DNA of 64,000 nt from CAVSRC01 sp963781775 (GCA_963781775.1 CAWAHE010000005.1:1-64000); one strand, 5' to 3'. Shown: positions 17,911 through 26,733, numbered from the stretch's first letter. Made by a program: numbers and translations. Notes: generated by a model from the letters alone, not told the origin.

Positions 17911-18663
17911 ATGGAACAGGCGTTTCCGGCCGCCGCGCTCTCGCTGCGCGGCCTGAGCAAGACGTTCGAGCGTCCCGCGGTCGACGCCCTCGATCTGACC
18001 GTCCGCGCCGGCGAGTTCTACGCTCTTCTTGGGCCCAACGGCGCCGGCAAGACGACCACGCTGCGCATGGTCGTCGGCCTGCTGAAGCCCGACGCCGGAT
18101 CGGTGTCCGTCTTCGGCGTCGATGCGCTTGCCGATCCGGTCGCGGCCAAACGGATGATGGCCTGGGTCTCCGACGAGCCGATGATCTACGACAAGCTGAC
18201 GCCGCTCGAATATCTCGAGTTCGTCGCCGGCCTGTGGGAGGTTGACGCCGCCCAGGCAGAGGCGACCGCACGCGAGCTGATCGAGTGGCTGGGTCTTGGT
18301 CCCCACGCCGACGAGCGCTGCGAAGGCTTTTCGCGCGGCATGCGCCAGAAGGTGGCGCTCGCCGGTGCGCTGGTCCACGATCCGCGGTTGATCATCCTCG
18401 ACGAGCCGCTGACCGGTCTCGACGCCGGCACCGCCCGTCAGGTCAAGGACGTGTTGCAGGCGCGGGTGCAGGCCGGCGACACCGTCATCATGACCACGCA
18501 CATCCTCGAAGTCGCCGAGCGCATGGCAGAACGTATCGGCGTGCTCGCCAACGGCCACCTGATTGCCGAAGGCACGCTCGCCGAATTGAGTCTGCGCGCC
18601 GGCCGTGGCGGCAGCCTCGAGGACGTCTTCCTGAGTCTGGTCGCGGAGAGCGCCGCGGCATGA
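17911..18663 (+). CDS. ABC transporter ATP-binding protein (exporter type)
   Basis: ATPase of 250 residues for an ABC-2 type transporter. Walker A is GPNGAGKTTT (about residues 40-49), the signature region is FSRGMRQKVALAGAL (a non-LSGGQ variant common in this group), Walker B is LIILDEPLTGLDA, and the switch histidine is TTHILE. ATG 17911 starts near the fold with AAGGAA upstream; ATG 17869 is a longer option. The last codon overlaps the membrane partner (ATGA at 18660-18663). Such pairs export drugs, lipids or polysaccharides; cargo unknown. Confidence 0.91.
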   Translation: MEQAFPAAALSLRGLSKTFERPAVDALDLTVRAGEFYALLGPNGAGKTTTLRMVVGLLKPDAGSVSVFGVDALADPVAAKRMMAWVSDEPMIYDKLTPLEYLEFVAGLWEVDAAQAEATARELIEWLGLGPHADERCEGFSRGMRQKVALAGALVHDPRLIILDEPLTGLDAGTARQVKDVLQARVQAGDTVIMTTHILEVAERMAERIGVLANGHLIAEGTLAELSLRAGRGGSLEDVFLSLVAESAAA

Positions 18664-20195
18664 TCCGCCCGGGCTCGATATTGTGGCTTGGCCGCCACGA
18701 GTTGCGTCTCGCCTGGCGCGACTGGCGCGGCATGATGACGGCCGGCGGCCGACGGCGTCTTTCGACCGCCGCGATCATTCTTGTCTTTATTGGCCTGTGT
18801 CTGCATTTGCCGGCATGGGCGATGGTCGCCCGCTTCGCCGATGGCGGCCTCGACCCGGACAAGGCGTCGCTGGTTTCGGTGTCGATCATCGTCGCGCTCT
18901 ACGCCTCGCTGCTTCTTGGCCAGGCGATGGAGACGGTCACGCGCACGCTCTACGCGCGCGGCGACCTCGATCTCGTGCTGTCCTCGCCCGTCGAGCCCCG
19001 CCGCCTGTTCTCGGTCAGAATTGCGGTGAATGCCGGCCTGATCGCGGTCATGGCGGTCACCCTCTCGCTGCCCTTTGTCGACGTGCTGGCGATCGCCGGC
19101 GGGCCGCGCTGGTTGTCCGGGATTGGCGTCGCGATCTGCATTGGCGTGTCCGCCGCAGCGCTGGCGGTGGCGATCACTATCGGCCTCTTCCGCCTGCTGG
19201 GCCCGCGCCGGACCCGTCTGGTCTCCCAGATTTTCGCGGCGCTGATCGGCGCCGGCTTCGCCATCGGCATCCAGGTCTTCGCCATCCTCTATTACGGCAC
19301 GTTCGTGCAACCAGCGAAGCTGGTTGGCAGTGCGTTCCTCGATCGCCTCCCCGGGGTCGATAGCCCGTTGTGGTGGCCGGCGCGCGCGGTCATGGGCGAT
19401 TGGCTGGCGCTTGCCGGCGTGATCGCGATCTCGGCCGCGATCCTCGTCGTCGTCATGGCGACGTTCGCGCCGCGGCTCGGCGAACATTCCGTTGCCGCCA
19501 CCGATCTGGCGACGTCGAGCGGACGCCGCCGACGGCGGGTGCGCCACTTTGCGGCGGCCTCGGCGGCCTCGGCGCTCCGCCGCAAAGAGTGGCTGCTGCT
19601 GCGCCGCGATCCCTGGCTCGCGTCGCAGACGCTGACCCAGCTCTTCTATCTCATCCCGCCGGCCCTCCTGCTCGCTCACAACTTCAGCGACTCTGCCGGC
19701 ACGCTCGTGGTTGTGGTGGTGGTGCTGGTCACCGTCGCGGGCCAGCTTGCCGGGGCGCTGGCGTGGCTCGCCATCTCAGGCGAGGACGCACCCGATCTCG
19801 TCGCCGCGGCGCCGATCGTGCCGCTCGCCGTGACGCGTGCCAAGGTCGAGGCGGTGATGGGCGCGGTCGGCATGGTGATGGCGCCGCTGCTCATCGGCTT
19901 CGCCTTTCTGTCCCCGTCGCACGCGCTCGCGGCCCTGGTCGGCATCGCCGTCGCCGCCGCCTCGACCATCCGCATCCAGCTCTGGTTCCGGGTGCAGGCC
20001 AGGCGCAGTCACTTCCGCCGCCGCCACACTTCCTCGCGCATAGCCACCTTCGCCGAGGCGCTGACGTCGTTCTCGTGGGCCGCAGCCGCCGGCCTCGCGG
20101 CCGCCGGGTCTTGGCTCGCCGCCGGCAGTGCCGTCATCGCGCTTCTGATCGTGCTCGGCGCGCGGGCGGCAAGTCCGCGCAAGGCGCTCGCCTGA
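18660..20195 (+). CDS. ABC-2 type membrane protein, partner of the 17911 ATPase
   Basis: Polytopic membrane protein of 511 residues with about 10-12 hydrophobic segments in two halves separated by a soluble, basic stretch (SSGRRRRRVRHFAAASAASA, about residues 285-304, then RRKEWLLLRRDPW). Its start overlaps the stop of the ATPase gene, which fixes the N-terminus at MIRPGSILWLG. The layout, with an N-terminal SSPVEPRRLF-type loop, resembles large ABC-2 permeases annotated as generic membrane proteins. With the ATPase it should form an exporter of unknown cargo. Confidence 0.85.
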   Translation: MIRPGSILWLGRHELRLAWRDWRGMMTAGGRRRLSTAAIILVFIGLCLHLPAWAMVARFADGGLDPDKASLVSVSIIVALYASLLLGQAMETVTRTLYARGDLDLVLSSPVEPRRLFSVRIAVNAGLIAVMAVTLSLPFVDVLAIAGGPRWLSGIGVAICIGVSAAALAVAITIGLFRLLGPRRTRLVSQIFAALIGAGFAIGIQVFAILYYGTFVQPAKLVGSAFLDRLPGVDSPLWWPARAVMGDWLALAGVIAISAAILVVVMATFAPRLGEHSVAATDLATSSGRRRRRVRHFAAASAASALRRKEWLLLRRDPWLASQTLTQLFYLIPPALLLAHNFSDSAGTLVVVVVVLVTVAGQLAGALAWLAISGEDAPDLVAAAPIVPLAVTRAKVEAVMGAVGMVMAPLLIGFAFLSPSHALAALVGIAVAAASTIRIQLWFRVQARRSHFRRRHTSSRIATFAEALTSFSWAAAAGLAAAGSWLAAGSAVIALLIVLGARAASPRKALA

Positions 20196-20197
20196 AA

Positions 20198-20232
20198 GGC
20201 ACACGTTCGCCGTGTGAATGCGGTCAGATTGG
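20198..20232 (+). repeat. hairpin repeat copy 1, flanking the DUF4034-like gene
   Basis: Contains a perfect hairpin CACACG (20200-20205), 5-nt loop, CGTGTG (20211-20216). The 35-nt unit matches 21413-21447 at 27 of 35 positions. It lies directly after the ABC-2 permease stop, so it may also act in termination. Confidence 0.6.
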
Positions 20233-20352
20233 CCGCGAGTACGGCCGTGTGTTCATGGCGGCACAGGGGCAGATCGCTAAAATCGTTCAGATCGATGCAA
20301 CCGAAAGTAAGGGGAATTCGGGCATCCTGCCGCCAGTCTGGACAGGTCTCCG

Positions 20353-21375
20353 ATGCGGCTCCCCGCAATCATCGTTTGCATTCTTGCACTGGTCGCCGCG
20401 CCGGCTGCTGGGATATCGGCGACTCAGACGGACGACGACGATTTCTTCAAAACTGTGCAGGACACGCTGCGTGGCGGGCAATACGAACTGCTCGACCGCA
20501 TGGCGGACGACCTGCGCACGAGCGATGAGCGCGAGGTCGGTGGCCAGTCGAGGCTACGCTATTTCTATGGCGTGATATTGAGCGGCGAAGGGTGCTGCGA
20601 AACCAAGTTCTATGTCGACCGGGCGAACCAGTTCGCAGAGTGGCTAAGGCTCCGGCCGGATTCACTGGCGGCGCGGCTTGCGGGCGCCAGTGCCTGGATC
20701 ACTGTCGCTTGGCGCGCGCGGGGCACCGAATTCGCCAGCAAGACCCCTCCGGCCGCATGGGACCTGATGCGGCGGCACCTGGACGTGGCAGCCACCTATC
20801 TCGACGGCGTCGGCGTGGCCGACGATCCCTATGTCGCGACCGTGATGCTCGACTACCTTCAGTTGGGCGGCGGATCGCGGTCGGAAATGGACGCGATCTT
20901 CGCCGAGGCCATCGAGAAGTTCCCGACCCAGTACTCGCTTTATGCGGACTATGCCATTTTGCTCCAGCCGAAGTGGTACGGCCGGACCGGCGAACTGAAG
21001 GCCTTCATCAACACCCTTCCGTCGGCCTTCGATGACGATGCCGGGCGGATCGCCTACACCTATGTCGCATCGCGGTTCGCCCGTCTTTTTTCGCGGAATG
21101 ACTTTTTCGCGAACGGGTTCGCCTGGCCCGAACTGAAGGCTGACTTCGCCCTTCGCGAAGCGCGCTATGGCCTGACGTTCCGGCAGTGGAATACGCTGCT
21201 GTTCCTTGCCATCGCCGTTCCGGACGTCGAATTCGCGCAAACCGCACTGGCGCATGTCGAGGCCGGGCCTTTCTATGCCCCGGTCTGGGGAACCCCCGAC
21301 ATCTACCAGTCCAATGTCGACTGGCTGCGCGAGCGGATCGACGGCCAGCACGACGTGGCCGGCCCGGCCCACTGA
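20353..21375 (+). CDS. secreted DUF4034-like protein
   Basis: A 340-residue protein with a signal peptide (MRLPAIIVCILALVAAPAAG, cleavage near residue 22) and a mostly helical mature part that looks like a repeat solenoid of the DUF4034 kind (GGQYELLDRMADDLR, AARLAGASAWITVAWRARG, then paired helices around YSLYADYAILLQPKWYGR). Two adjacent cysteines (GEGCCETKF, about residues 80-81) could bind metal or form a disulfide. The family has no assigned reaction that I know. The gene stands alone between two copies of a short hairpin repeat. The assignment to DUF4034 is from memory of the pattern. Confidence 0.72.
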   Translation: MRLPAIIVCILALVAAPAAGISATQTDDDDFFKTVQDTLRGGQYELLDRMADDLRTSDEREVGGQSRLRYFYGVILSGEGCCETKFYVDRANQFAEWLRLRPDSLAARLAGASAWITVAWRARGTEFASKTPPAAWDLMRRHLDVAATYLDGVGVADDPYVATVMLDYLQLGGGSRSEMDAIFAEAIEKFPTQYSLYADYAILLQPKWYGRTGELKAFINTLPSAFDDDAGRIAYTYVASRFARLFSRNDFFANGFAWPELKADFALREARYGLTFRQWNTLLFLAIAVPDVEFAQTALAHVEAGPFYAPVWGTPDIYQSNVDWLRERIDGQHDVAGPAH

Positions 21376-21412
21376 GTTGCCGCCTCACGCCGCGAACCGG
21401 AACGCCGCGATT

Positions 21413-21447
21413 GGCACACGTCTCCCGTGTGAACCGGGTCACATCGG
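21413..21447 (+). repeat. hairpin repeat copy 2, flanking the DUF4034-like gene
   Basis: Perfect hairpin CACACG (21415-21420), loop TCTCC, CGTGTG (21426-21431), followed by the same AA..GGTCA.AT.GG tail as copy 1. Both copies are in the same orientation, about 1.2 kb apart, and enclose one gene. Confidence 0.6.
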
Positions 21448-21553
21448 ACCCGCAACATCTCGACTATTTACGGCGCCGTGAGGATCCCGCCCGCGGATTT
21501 CCCTGGGCGGTGGGATTCCCGCTTCAGTAAAGCATCACATGAAAGGGCTGGCG

Positions 21554-22183
21554 ATGAGCCGGCAAACGACGATGAGCATTGAAACCATCACCTTTGTCAT
21601 TCGCCGGGCACGCATGAACGACCGCAACCACCTGCGCGCCATGCAGGCGGAATCGATGCGCGCGCTCGCGGCGAAATGCTACTCGGCCGCGGAGATAGAG
21701 GCGTTCCTGATCTATGTCGGAACGGTCAACGATCAGCTCATCGACGAAGGCACCTATTATGTCGTCGAGGGCGAAGGCCATATTGTTGCGTCCGGTGGTT
21801 GGAGCCGCCTGGGCACGACCTCTGTCACCGCAACGGGCGGAGATCCGGCCGCCAGCCTGGCCACGGCCAAGGTGCGCAGCGTCTTCGTTCATCCCGACTG
21901 GGCGCGCCACGGCCTCGGCCGCAAGCTCATGCAGCGCGTCGAGGCGGAGGCGTGGTCGGCCGGCTTCAACGAACTGGAGATGAACGTGCTGCTGTCCGGC
22001 GTCCCGTTCTATTGTGCGCTCGGCTATCAGCCCGTGCGCCCGATTGCGCTGAGCCTGCCGGATAATCTCATGTTCCGTGGAACGGCGATGCGCAAATCGC
22101 TGGAAAACGCGGTCGCCGCCCCCGCGGAGACCGGCGTCATCGACCGGCGTCAGAACACGGGTTGCTGCGGTCAGGCGGCCTGA
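21554..22183 (+). CDS. GNAT family N-acetyltransferase
   Basis: Acetyltransferase of 209 residues. The fold begins at FVIRRARMNDRNHLRAMQAE; the acetyl-CoA binding region is VRSVFVHPDWARHGLGRKLM (about residues 112-131), followed by the AEAWSAGFNELEMNVLLSGV and FYCALGYQPV segments typical of the family. ATG 21554 and ATG 21539 are both possible starts, with AAAGGGCTGGC between them. It stands alone on the plus strand; substrate unknown. The C-terminal 30 residues (including QNTGCCGQAA) are outside the fold. Confidence 0.85.
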   Translation: MSRQTTMSIETITFVIRRARMNDRNHLRAMQAESMRALAAKCYSAAEIEAFLIYVGTVNDQLIDEGTYYVVEGEGHIVASGGWSRLGTTSVTATGGDPAASLATAKVRSVFVHPDWARHGLGRKLMQRVEAEAWSAGFNELEMNVLLSGVPFYCALGYQPVRPIALSLPDNLMFRGTAMRKSLENAVAAPAETGVIDRRQNTGCCGQAA

Positions 22184-22241
22184 TGCCAAGATTTCGGGAG
22201 ACGGCCGGCAGGCGCGTCTCCCGCCGTCACGTGTCGAGAGG

Positions 22242-22538
22242 TCAGCGGCGGATGTCGCCGTCTTCGTCGACGACGTCGTAGGTCGTCTCGATGACGCGAC
22301 CGGAGGCGGCGCGTTCCCGCTCCTGCGCCCGTTTCTGGGCCTCGGCCATCAGCCGGTTGAGCCGCCAGCGTCCGATGAACAGCGCGATCGCCACGATCGG
22401 CAGCAGCACCAGCGCCAGTCCGAGGGACAGGATGATCAGCGCCGCGGCGGCTGCCAAGCCAAGCGCGACCGCCAGGATCAGCCCAAGCTGGCCGCGCCAG
22501 CCGATCCTCGAGAATTGAAACGAACGATAGGTTGCCAT
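22242..22538 (-). CDS. small membrane protein of unknown function
   Basis: A 98-residue protein with one long hydrophobic stretch or hairpin of two helices (about residues 18-54: LGLILAVALGLAAAAALIIL then LALVLLPIVAIALFIG), then a basic coiled segment (LMAEAQKRAQERERAASG) and an acidic end (DVVDEDGDIRR). I do not recognise a family. Codon use is like its neighbours. The stop at 22242 lies about 58 nt from the end of the convergent GNAT gene. Confidence 0.7.
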   Translation of the reverse strand: MATYRSFQFSRIGWRGQLGLILAVALGLAAAAALIILSLGLALVLLPIVAIALFIGRWRLNRLMAEAQKRAQERERAASGRVIETTYDVVDEDGDIRR

Positions 22539-22681
22539 TGCCGCTATGTGGCGGCCCGGTCACGCCTTCGCAAGGAAAAAAGGTCGGGCGACGGTCTGCC
22601 GCGCCGGCGGCCATTATCGCCGCAGGGGCCGGATTGCGGTACTGAACGGACCGTCCGCCCGCGAATCCCGAGCCCCCGAAG

Positions 22682-23344
22682 ATGGCCAAGGCGACCACGA
22701 TCGATGCGCTTGTTGCCGTCGTGCTTGCGCGCGGCGCAGCCGGCCGGAGCGTCACCGCGATCGCCGGCCCGCCAGGCTCGGGTAAGTCGACGCTTGCCGC
22801 GGCGCTGGTTGCGCGCCTGAATGCGCATGAGCCCGACAGCGCCGCCGTCCTGCCGATGGACGGCTACCACTTCGACGACAGCGTGCTGGTGCCGCGTGGC
22901 CTGAGGCCGCGCAAGGGCGCGCCGGAGACCTTCGACGTCGCCGGCTTCCGCGAGATGCTCGCTCGCTTGAAGCGCAACACGGAGCCGGAGATCGCCGTGC
23001 CGGTCTTCGACCGCGATCTCGAGATTGCCCGCGCCGGGGCGCGCCTCATTCCGCAAGCCGTCCGCCACCTCGTCGTCGAGGGCAACTACCTGCTGCTCGA
23101 TCGTCCGCCATGGTCGGAGCTTCGCAACCTGTTCGACACGACCGTCATGTTGTCGGTGCCGGAAGCGGAATTGCGGGCGCGGCTGACCGAGCGTTGGCAG
23201 GGCTACCGCCTCTCGCCCGGTGAGATCGCCGACAAGCTCGACGGCAACGACCTGCCCAACGGGCGTCTCGTGGCCGCCGGCAGCGCCGACGCCGAGTTCG
23301 TCATCGAACAGGACAAAGATGGATTCCGGCTTTCGCCGGAATGA
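22682..23344 (+). CDS. P-loop nucleoside/sugar kinase (FrcK/uridine kinase-like)
   Basis: Cytosolic P-loop kinase of 220 residues. Walker A is AGPPGSGKST (about residues 29-38). MDGYHFDDSVL and RKGAPETFDV are marks of the pantothenate/uridine kinase-like group often annotated as nucleoside/nucleotide kinase family or FrcK, the putative kinase of fructose ABC operons in rhizobia. A VVEGNYLLLD segment and a C-terminal helix follow. The last codons and the stop (SPE, TGA at 23342-23344) lie inside a perfect inverted repeat (23323-23342), so the repeat has replaced or supplied the natural C-terminus. Confidence 0.85.
   Translation: MAKATTIDALVAVVLARGAAGRSVTAIAGPPGSGKSTLAAALVARLNAHEPDSAAVLPMDGYHFDDSVLVPRGLRPRKGAPETFDVAGFREMLARLKRNTEPEIAVPVFDRDLEIARAGARLIPQAVRHLVVEGNYLLLDRPPWSELRNLFDTTVMLSVPEAELRARLTERWQGYRLSPGEIADKLDGNDLPNGRLVAAGSADAEFVIEQDKDGFRLSPE
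23323..23342. repeat. interspersed palindromic repeat at the 3' end of the kinase gene
   Basis: Perfect inverted repeat ATTCCGGC / TTTC loop / GCCGGAAT, followed by GAC. This is the core of an interspersed element common in many proteobacteria; read on the minus strand it gives the familiar VIPAKAGIH peptide. Further elements of the same kind follow downstream. Confidence 0.8.
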
Positions 23345-23966
23345 CGCATGAGGATGAGGCATGGCCTTTCGTTCCCGCGCCACAGCGTGGCCGGGTGATG
23401 AACCTTTCAAAGAACGCCTCATGTGCTTCGACATGAGGGGTGGCGGGCGCCCGGCAAACGCCGTGCGGGCAGTCCGCGAAAAATGGGGCGCTTCCCGAGC
23501 GCCCGCCGCGACGTCCTGAAACACGCCCGGCCAAGGCGCTTCGGGCGAACCGCCGTCTGAGACGGCCCGCCTTGAGGTCACTTACACCACACGCTACGGA
23601 CGACACCGCAGGCATGGAGGGGCGGCCGGTCGTAGTGCCGACGGTCCTCAGCCGGGGCGTCCCGAGGGCCGAGATGCGGGTCTCGACACGCGGGCGCCGC
23701 TCCCCACTCCACCGACAAGAACGCCTCCGGACGGCGCCCCTCATCGAGCGAGGATGCGCGCATCGTCTCATGGGGTCATGGGGGCGGGGATAAGTAATTT
23801 TCGGATTTATCTTATCCCCGGTTGGCGAGGCCATGAGAGAATGGGGCGCCGTCGCGCCGCTCACCCCCTTCCGAAATCGCTGAGGCGATTTCGATCCCCG
23901 ATCGGGTCGGGGACAGGCTCTCCCCTCAAGGGGGAGGTTGGGCGCCGAATTCGTGGCCCAGCCCGT
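23345..23966. repeat. 622-nt gene-free stretch built of small inverted repeats
   Basis: No convincing gene is visible. Perfect inverted repeats occur at 23417-23438 (CCTCATGT / ACATGAGG), 23785-23820 (CGGGGATAAG / CTTATCCCCG, 16-nt loop), 23873-23892 (GAAATCGC / GCGATTTC, loop TGAG), 23896-23912 (CCCCGA / TCGGGG) and 23920-23936 (CTCCCC / GGGGAG). The last three adjoin each other as one mosaic block of about 70 nt, a type of extragenic repeat seen in alphaproteobacteria. The element at 23785-23820 could also stop transcription from dnaN. Confidence 0.7.
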
Positions 23967-25082
23967 TCACACCCGCATCGGCATGAGCACGTAGAGCGCG
24001 TCGGTGGCGCCGTCGTCGAGGATGAGGGTCGGCGAGCCGGCGTCGGCCAGGCGGAATTCGGCGGTGCCGGATTCGAGCTGCTCGGTCACGTCGAGCAGGT
24101 AGCGCGAATTGAAGCCGATCTCGATGGCGTCGGCGCTGTAATCGACGCCGAGCTCTTCGACTGCGCTGCCTGAATCCGGGTTGTTGACCGACAGTACCAT
24201 CTTGCCATCGGACAGCGCCAGCTTGACCGCGCGGCCGCGCTCCGACGAGATCGTCGAGACGCGGTCGACGGCGCTCTTGAACTCGCCGCGGTCGACCTTG
24301 AGCACCTTGTCGTTGCCCTGCGGGATGACCCGCGCGTAGTCCGGGAAGGTGCCGTCGATCAGCTTGGAGGTCAGCACCACGTCGCCGATGGTGACGCGGA
24401 TCTTGGTGTCCGAGAGTTCGAGATCGACGGCCGCGTCGGGCGCCTCGACCAGCTTCTGGATCTCGCCGACGGCCTTGCGCGGCACGATCACGCCGGCCAT
24501 CTTCTCCGAGCCCGCCGGCGCCTCCATCTGCGACTGCGCCAGCCGGTGACCGTCGGTGGCCACCGCGCGCAGCATCGGCTTGCCGGCGACGGTCACGACG
24601 TGAAGATAGATGCCGTTGAGGTAGTAGCGCGTCTCCTCCGTCGAGATGGCGAACTGGGTGCGGTCGATCAGCTTCTTGACCGCGCCCGCCGTCAGCGCGA
24701 AGCGGGTCGGGAACTCGCCGGTGGTGAGATCGGGAAAATCCGACTCGGGCAGCACTTGCAGCGTAAAGCGCGAGCGTCCCGATTTGAGCGCCAGTTGCGA
24801 CCCGTCACCGGTGTCGAGCGACACCTCGGCGCCGTCGGGCAGCTTGCGCACGATATCGTGCAGGATGTGGGCCGGCACGGTGGTGGCGCCGGCCTGGCCG
24901 ATCTCGGCCGGCACGGTCTCGGTGACCTCGAGGTCGAGGTCGGTCGCCTTCAGCGTCAGCTTGCCGCCATCGGCGCGCATGAGCACGTTGGACAGGATCG
25001 GGATCGTGTTCCGCCGTTCGACGACGCGGTGCACGTGGCTGAGGGAGCGGAGAAGGTGCGATCGCTCGACGGTCGCGCGCAT
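23967..25082 (-). CDS. dnaN: DNA polymerase III beta subunit (sliding clamp)
   Basis: The beta clamp, 371 residues, which encircles DNA as a homodimer and tethers the replicative polymerase. Start MRATVERSHLLRSLSHVHRV with RNTIPILSNVLMRA is characteristic, as are FPDLTTGEFP, YLNGIYLH and the C-terminal DALYVLMPMRV. Length is normal for the family. The ATG at 25082 begins exactly at the conserved N-terminus; the frame upstream is not conserved-looking. It lies 106 nt after dnaA in the same direction, the usual order, but is not followed by recF: the next 620 nt are repeats and then a gene on the other strand. Confidence 0.97.
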   Translation of the reverse strand: MRATVERSHLLRSLSHVHRVVERRNTIPILSNVLMRADGGKLTLKATDLDLEVTETVPAEIGQAGATTVPAHILHDIVRKLPDGAEVSLDTGDGSQLALKSGRSRFTLQVLPESDFPDLTTGEFPTRFALTAGAVKKLIDRTQFAISTEETRYYLNGIYLHVVTVAGKPMLRAVATDGHRLAQSQMEAPAGSEKMAGVIVPRKAVGEIQKLVEAPDAAVDLELSDTKIRVTIGDVVLTSKLIDGTFPDYARVIPQGNDKVLKVDRGEFKSAVDRVSTISSERGRAVKLALSDGKMVLSVNNPDSGSAVEELGVDYSADAIEIGFNSRYLLDVTEQLESGTAEFRLADAGSPTLILDDGATDALYVLMPMRV

Positions 25083-25188
25083 GGGGGACAGGCCTTCGCG
25101 GTTCAGCCGGCCGCGCGAACCGCGGCCGGGGTCGGCAAAAGTGGCCTGACCCAGCCGGATTCGCAAGGGGTGGATGCAGAATCGGCTC

Positions 25189-26733
25189 TCATTCGTCGAT
25201 CATCCGCTTGAGCAGCTCGATCTCGTCGGCGAGCGTCATGTCGCCCTGGATCAGCCCCTCGATCTTGCGCACCGCGTGAAGGACCGTCGTGTGGTCGCGG
25301 CCGCCGAAGCGCCGCCCGATTTCGGGCAGCGAACGCGGCGTCAGCATCTTGGCGAGGTACATGGCGATCTGTCGGGGGCGGACGATGGTCCTCGTCCGCC
25401 GGCTCGACAACAGGTCCGCCTTGGAAACGTTGTAGTGGCGCGCGACGACGCGCTGGATGTCCTCGATCTTGACCCGTCGCGGCTCGCGCTGGCCAACGAG
25501 GTCGCGCAGCGTGATCTCGGCCGACAGGATGGTGACCGGCTGGCGGGTGAACTGCCATTGCGCCACAAGGCGGTTGAGCGCGCCTTCGAGGTCGCGGCCG
25601 TTCGAGGTGACCGACTGGGCGACGTATTCGAGGATCGTCTCGGGGATATCGAGCCCGGCGTTCTGCGCCTGGGCGGCGGCGTAGCGCGCCGCCACAATCT
25701 CGCGACGGAGCTGCGTATCGGGAGCGCCGATCTCGAAGGCGATGCCGCCGCGCAGGCGCGAACGTACCCGATCGTCAAGGCTTTCGAGGTCCGCCGGCGG
25801 CCGGTCGGCGGCCACCACCACCTGCCGCGCGCCGTCGATGAGCGCGTTCAGCATGTGGCAGAACTCCTGCTGGATCGTTTTGCCCTGCAGGAACTGCATG
25901 TCGTCGATCAGTAAGAGGTCGATGTCGCGCAGCGATTCCTTGAACTGGATCGCTGATTGGCTCTTCAGCGCGGCGACGAAGCGAAACATGAAATGCTCGG
26001 CGGTGAGATAGAGCACCTTCCAGCCCGGCTGCGCCAGCCGCGCGGCGCGCGTCGTCGCCTGCAGGATGTGCGTCTTGCCGCGCCCGACGCCGGCATGGAT
26101 GTAGAGCGGGTTGAACTGCGTCGGCTTGCCCGGCGCGGCCTCGGCGACCGAGCGCGCGGCCGCGAAAGCCAGGCGATTGGCCGCGCCCTCGCAGAACGTG
26201 TCGAAGGCGTAGCGTGGTTCGACCGGCGAGCCGGCCAGTATGCTCTCGGTGCTGTGCTGCCGTCGCGGCGCGACGGTGGCCGGCATCGCCGGTTGCAGCA
26301 TTGGCGCCGGCGTCGCCACCGGCTCGGGCATTTCGGCCTTCGGCTGGATCTTCGGCCGGGCGGCGCTGCGCACGAGAATCTCGATGCGCGCCACGCTCGC
26401 ACACTCCGTCTGCCACAGCGCCAGCAGGCGCTCTTCGTAATGCGAGGTGATCCACGCCTTCAGGAATCGCGTCGGCAGCGACAGATAGACGGTGCTCACG
26501 TCCGCCTCCTCGAAGGTCGCGCGCGCGAACCAGCTATTGAAGATGTCCTCGCCCAGTTCGGCACGCAGGCGCTGTTTGACGCGCGCCCATTGATCGGCAG
26601 TCGGCAACATGGCCGTCATGCGACCGTCCTCCCCGTTGGCGCCAGTCACCCTCGGCTGGCGGTGATAGTCGATCGTCGCGGGCGTGCCGCCCAAAGGGGC
26701 GGCGTGGTCCCACGCGGCGTGGCTGTCGCTCAT
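25189..26733 (-). CDS. dnaA: chromosomal replication initiator protein DnaA
   Basis: Replication initiator ATPase, 514 residues. An unusual extension of about 40 residues precedes domain I (LPTADQWARVKQRLRAELGE), domain II is a Pro/Ala linker (about 128-165), and the AAA+ domain follows: Walker A HAGVGRGKTH (about 213-222), Walker B LLLIDDMQFLQGK. The DNA-binding domain ends with FGGRDHTTVLHAVRKIE, the DnaA-box recognition motif. Most DnaA proteins have GGxGxGKTH; here the first glycine is Ala and a basic Arg sits before GKT. The ATG at 26733 overlaps the TGA of a rhodanese gene (26732-26730), so translation is probably coupled and dnaA is the second gene of its transcript. Confidence 0.96.
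   Translation of the reverse strand: MSDSHAAWDHAAPLGGTPATIDYHRQPRVTGANGEDGRMTAMLPTADQWARVKQRLRAELGEDIFNSWFARATFEEADVSTVYLSLPTRFLKAWITSHYEERLLALWQTECASVARIEILVRSAARPKIQPKAEMPEPVATPAPMLQPAMPATVAPRRQHSTESILAGSPVEPRYAFDTFCEGAANRLAFAAARSVAEAAPGKPTQFNPLYIHAGVGRGKTHILQATTRAARLAQPGWKVLYLTAEHFMFRFVAALKSQSAIQFKESLRDIDLLLIDDMQFLQGKTIQQEFCHMLNALIDGARQVVVAADRPPADLESLDDRVRSRLRGGIAFEIGAPDTQLRREIVAARYAAAQAQNAGLDIPETILEYVAQSVTSNGRDLEGALNRLVAQWQFTRQPVTILSAEITLRDLVGQREPRRVKIEDIQRVVARHYNVSKADLLSSRRTRTIVRPRQIAMYLAKMLTPRSLPEIGRRFGGRDHTTVLHAVRKIEGLIQGDMTLADEIELLKRMIDE

Noticed and set aside
23301..23864. Minus-strand open frame of 187 codons ending in a VIPAKAGIH-like peptide
   Set aside because: The region is built of interspersed inverted repeats, and the peptide is the known translation of such a repeat; no domain is present.
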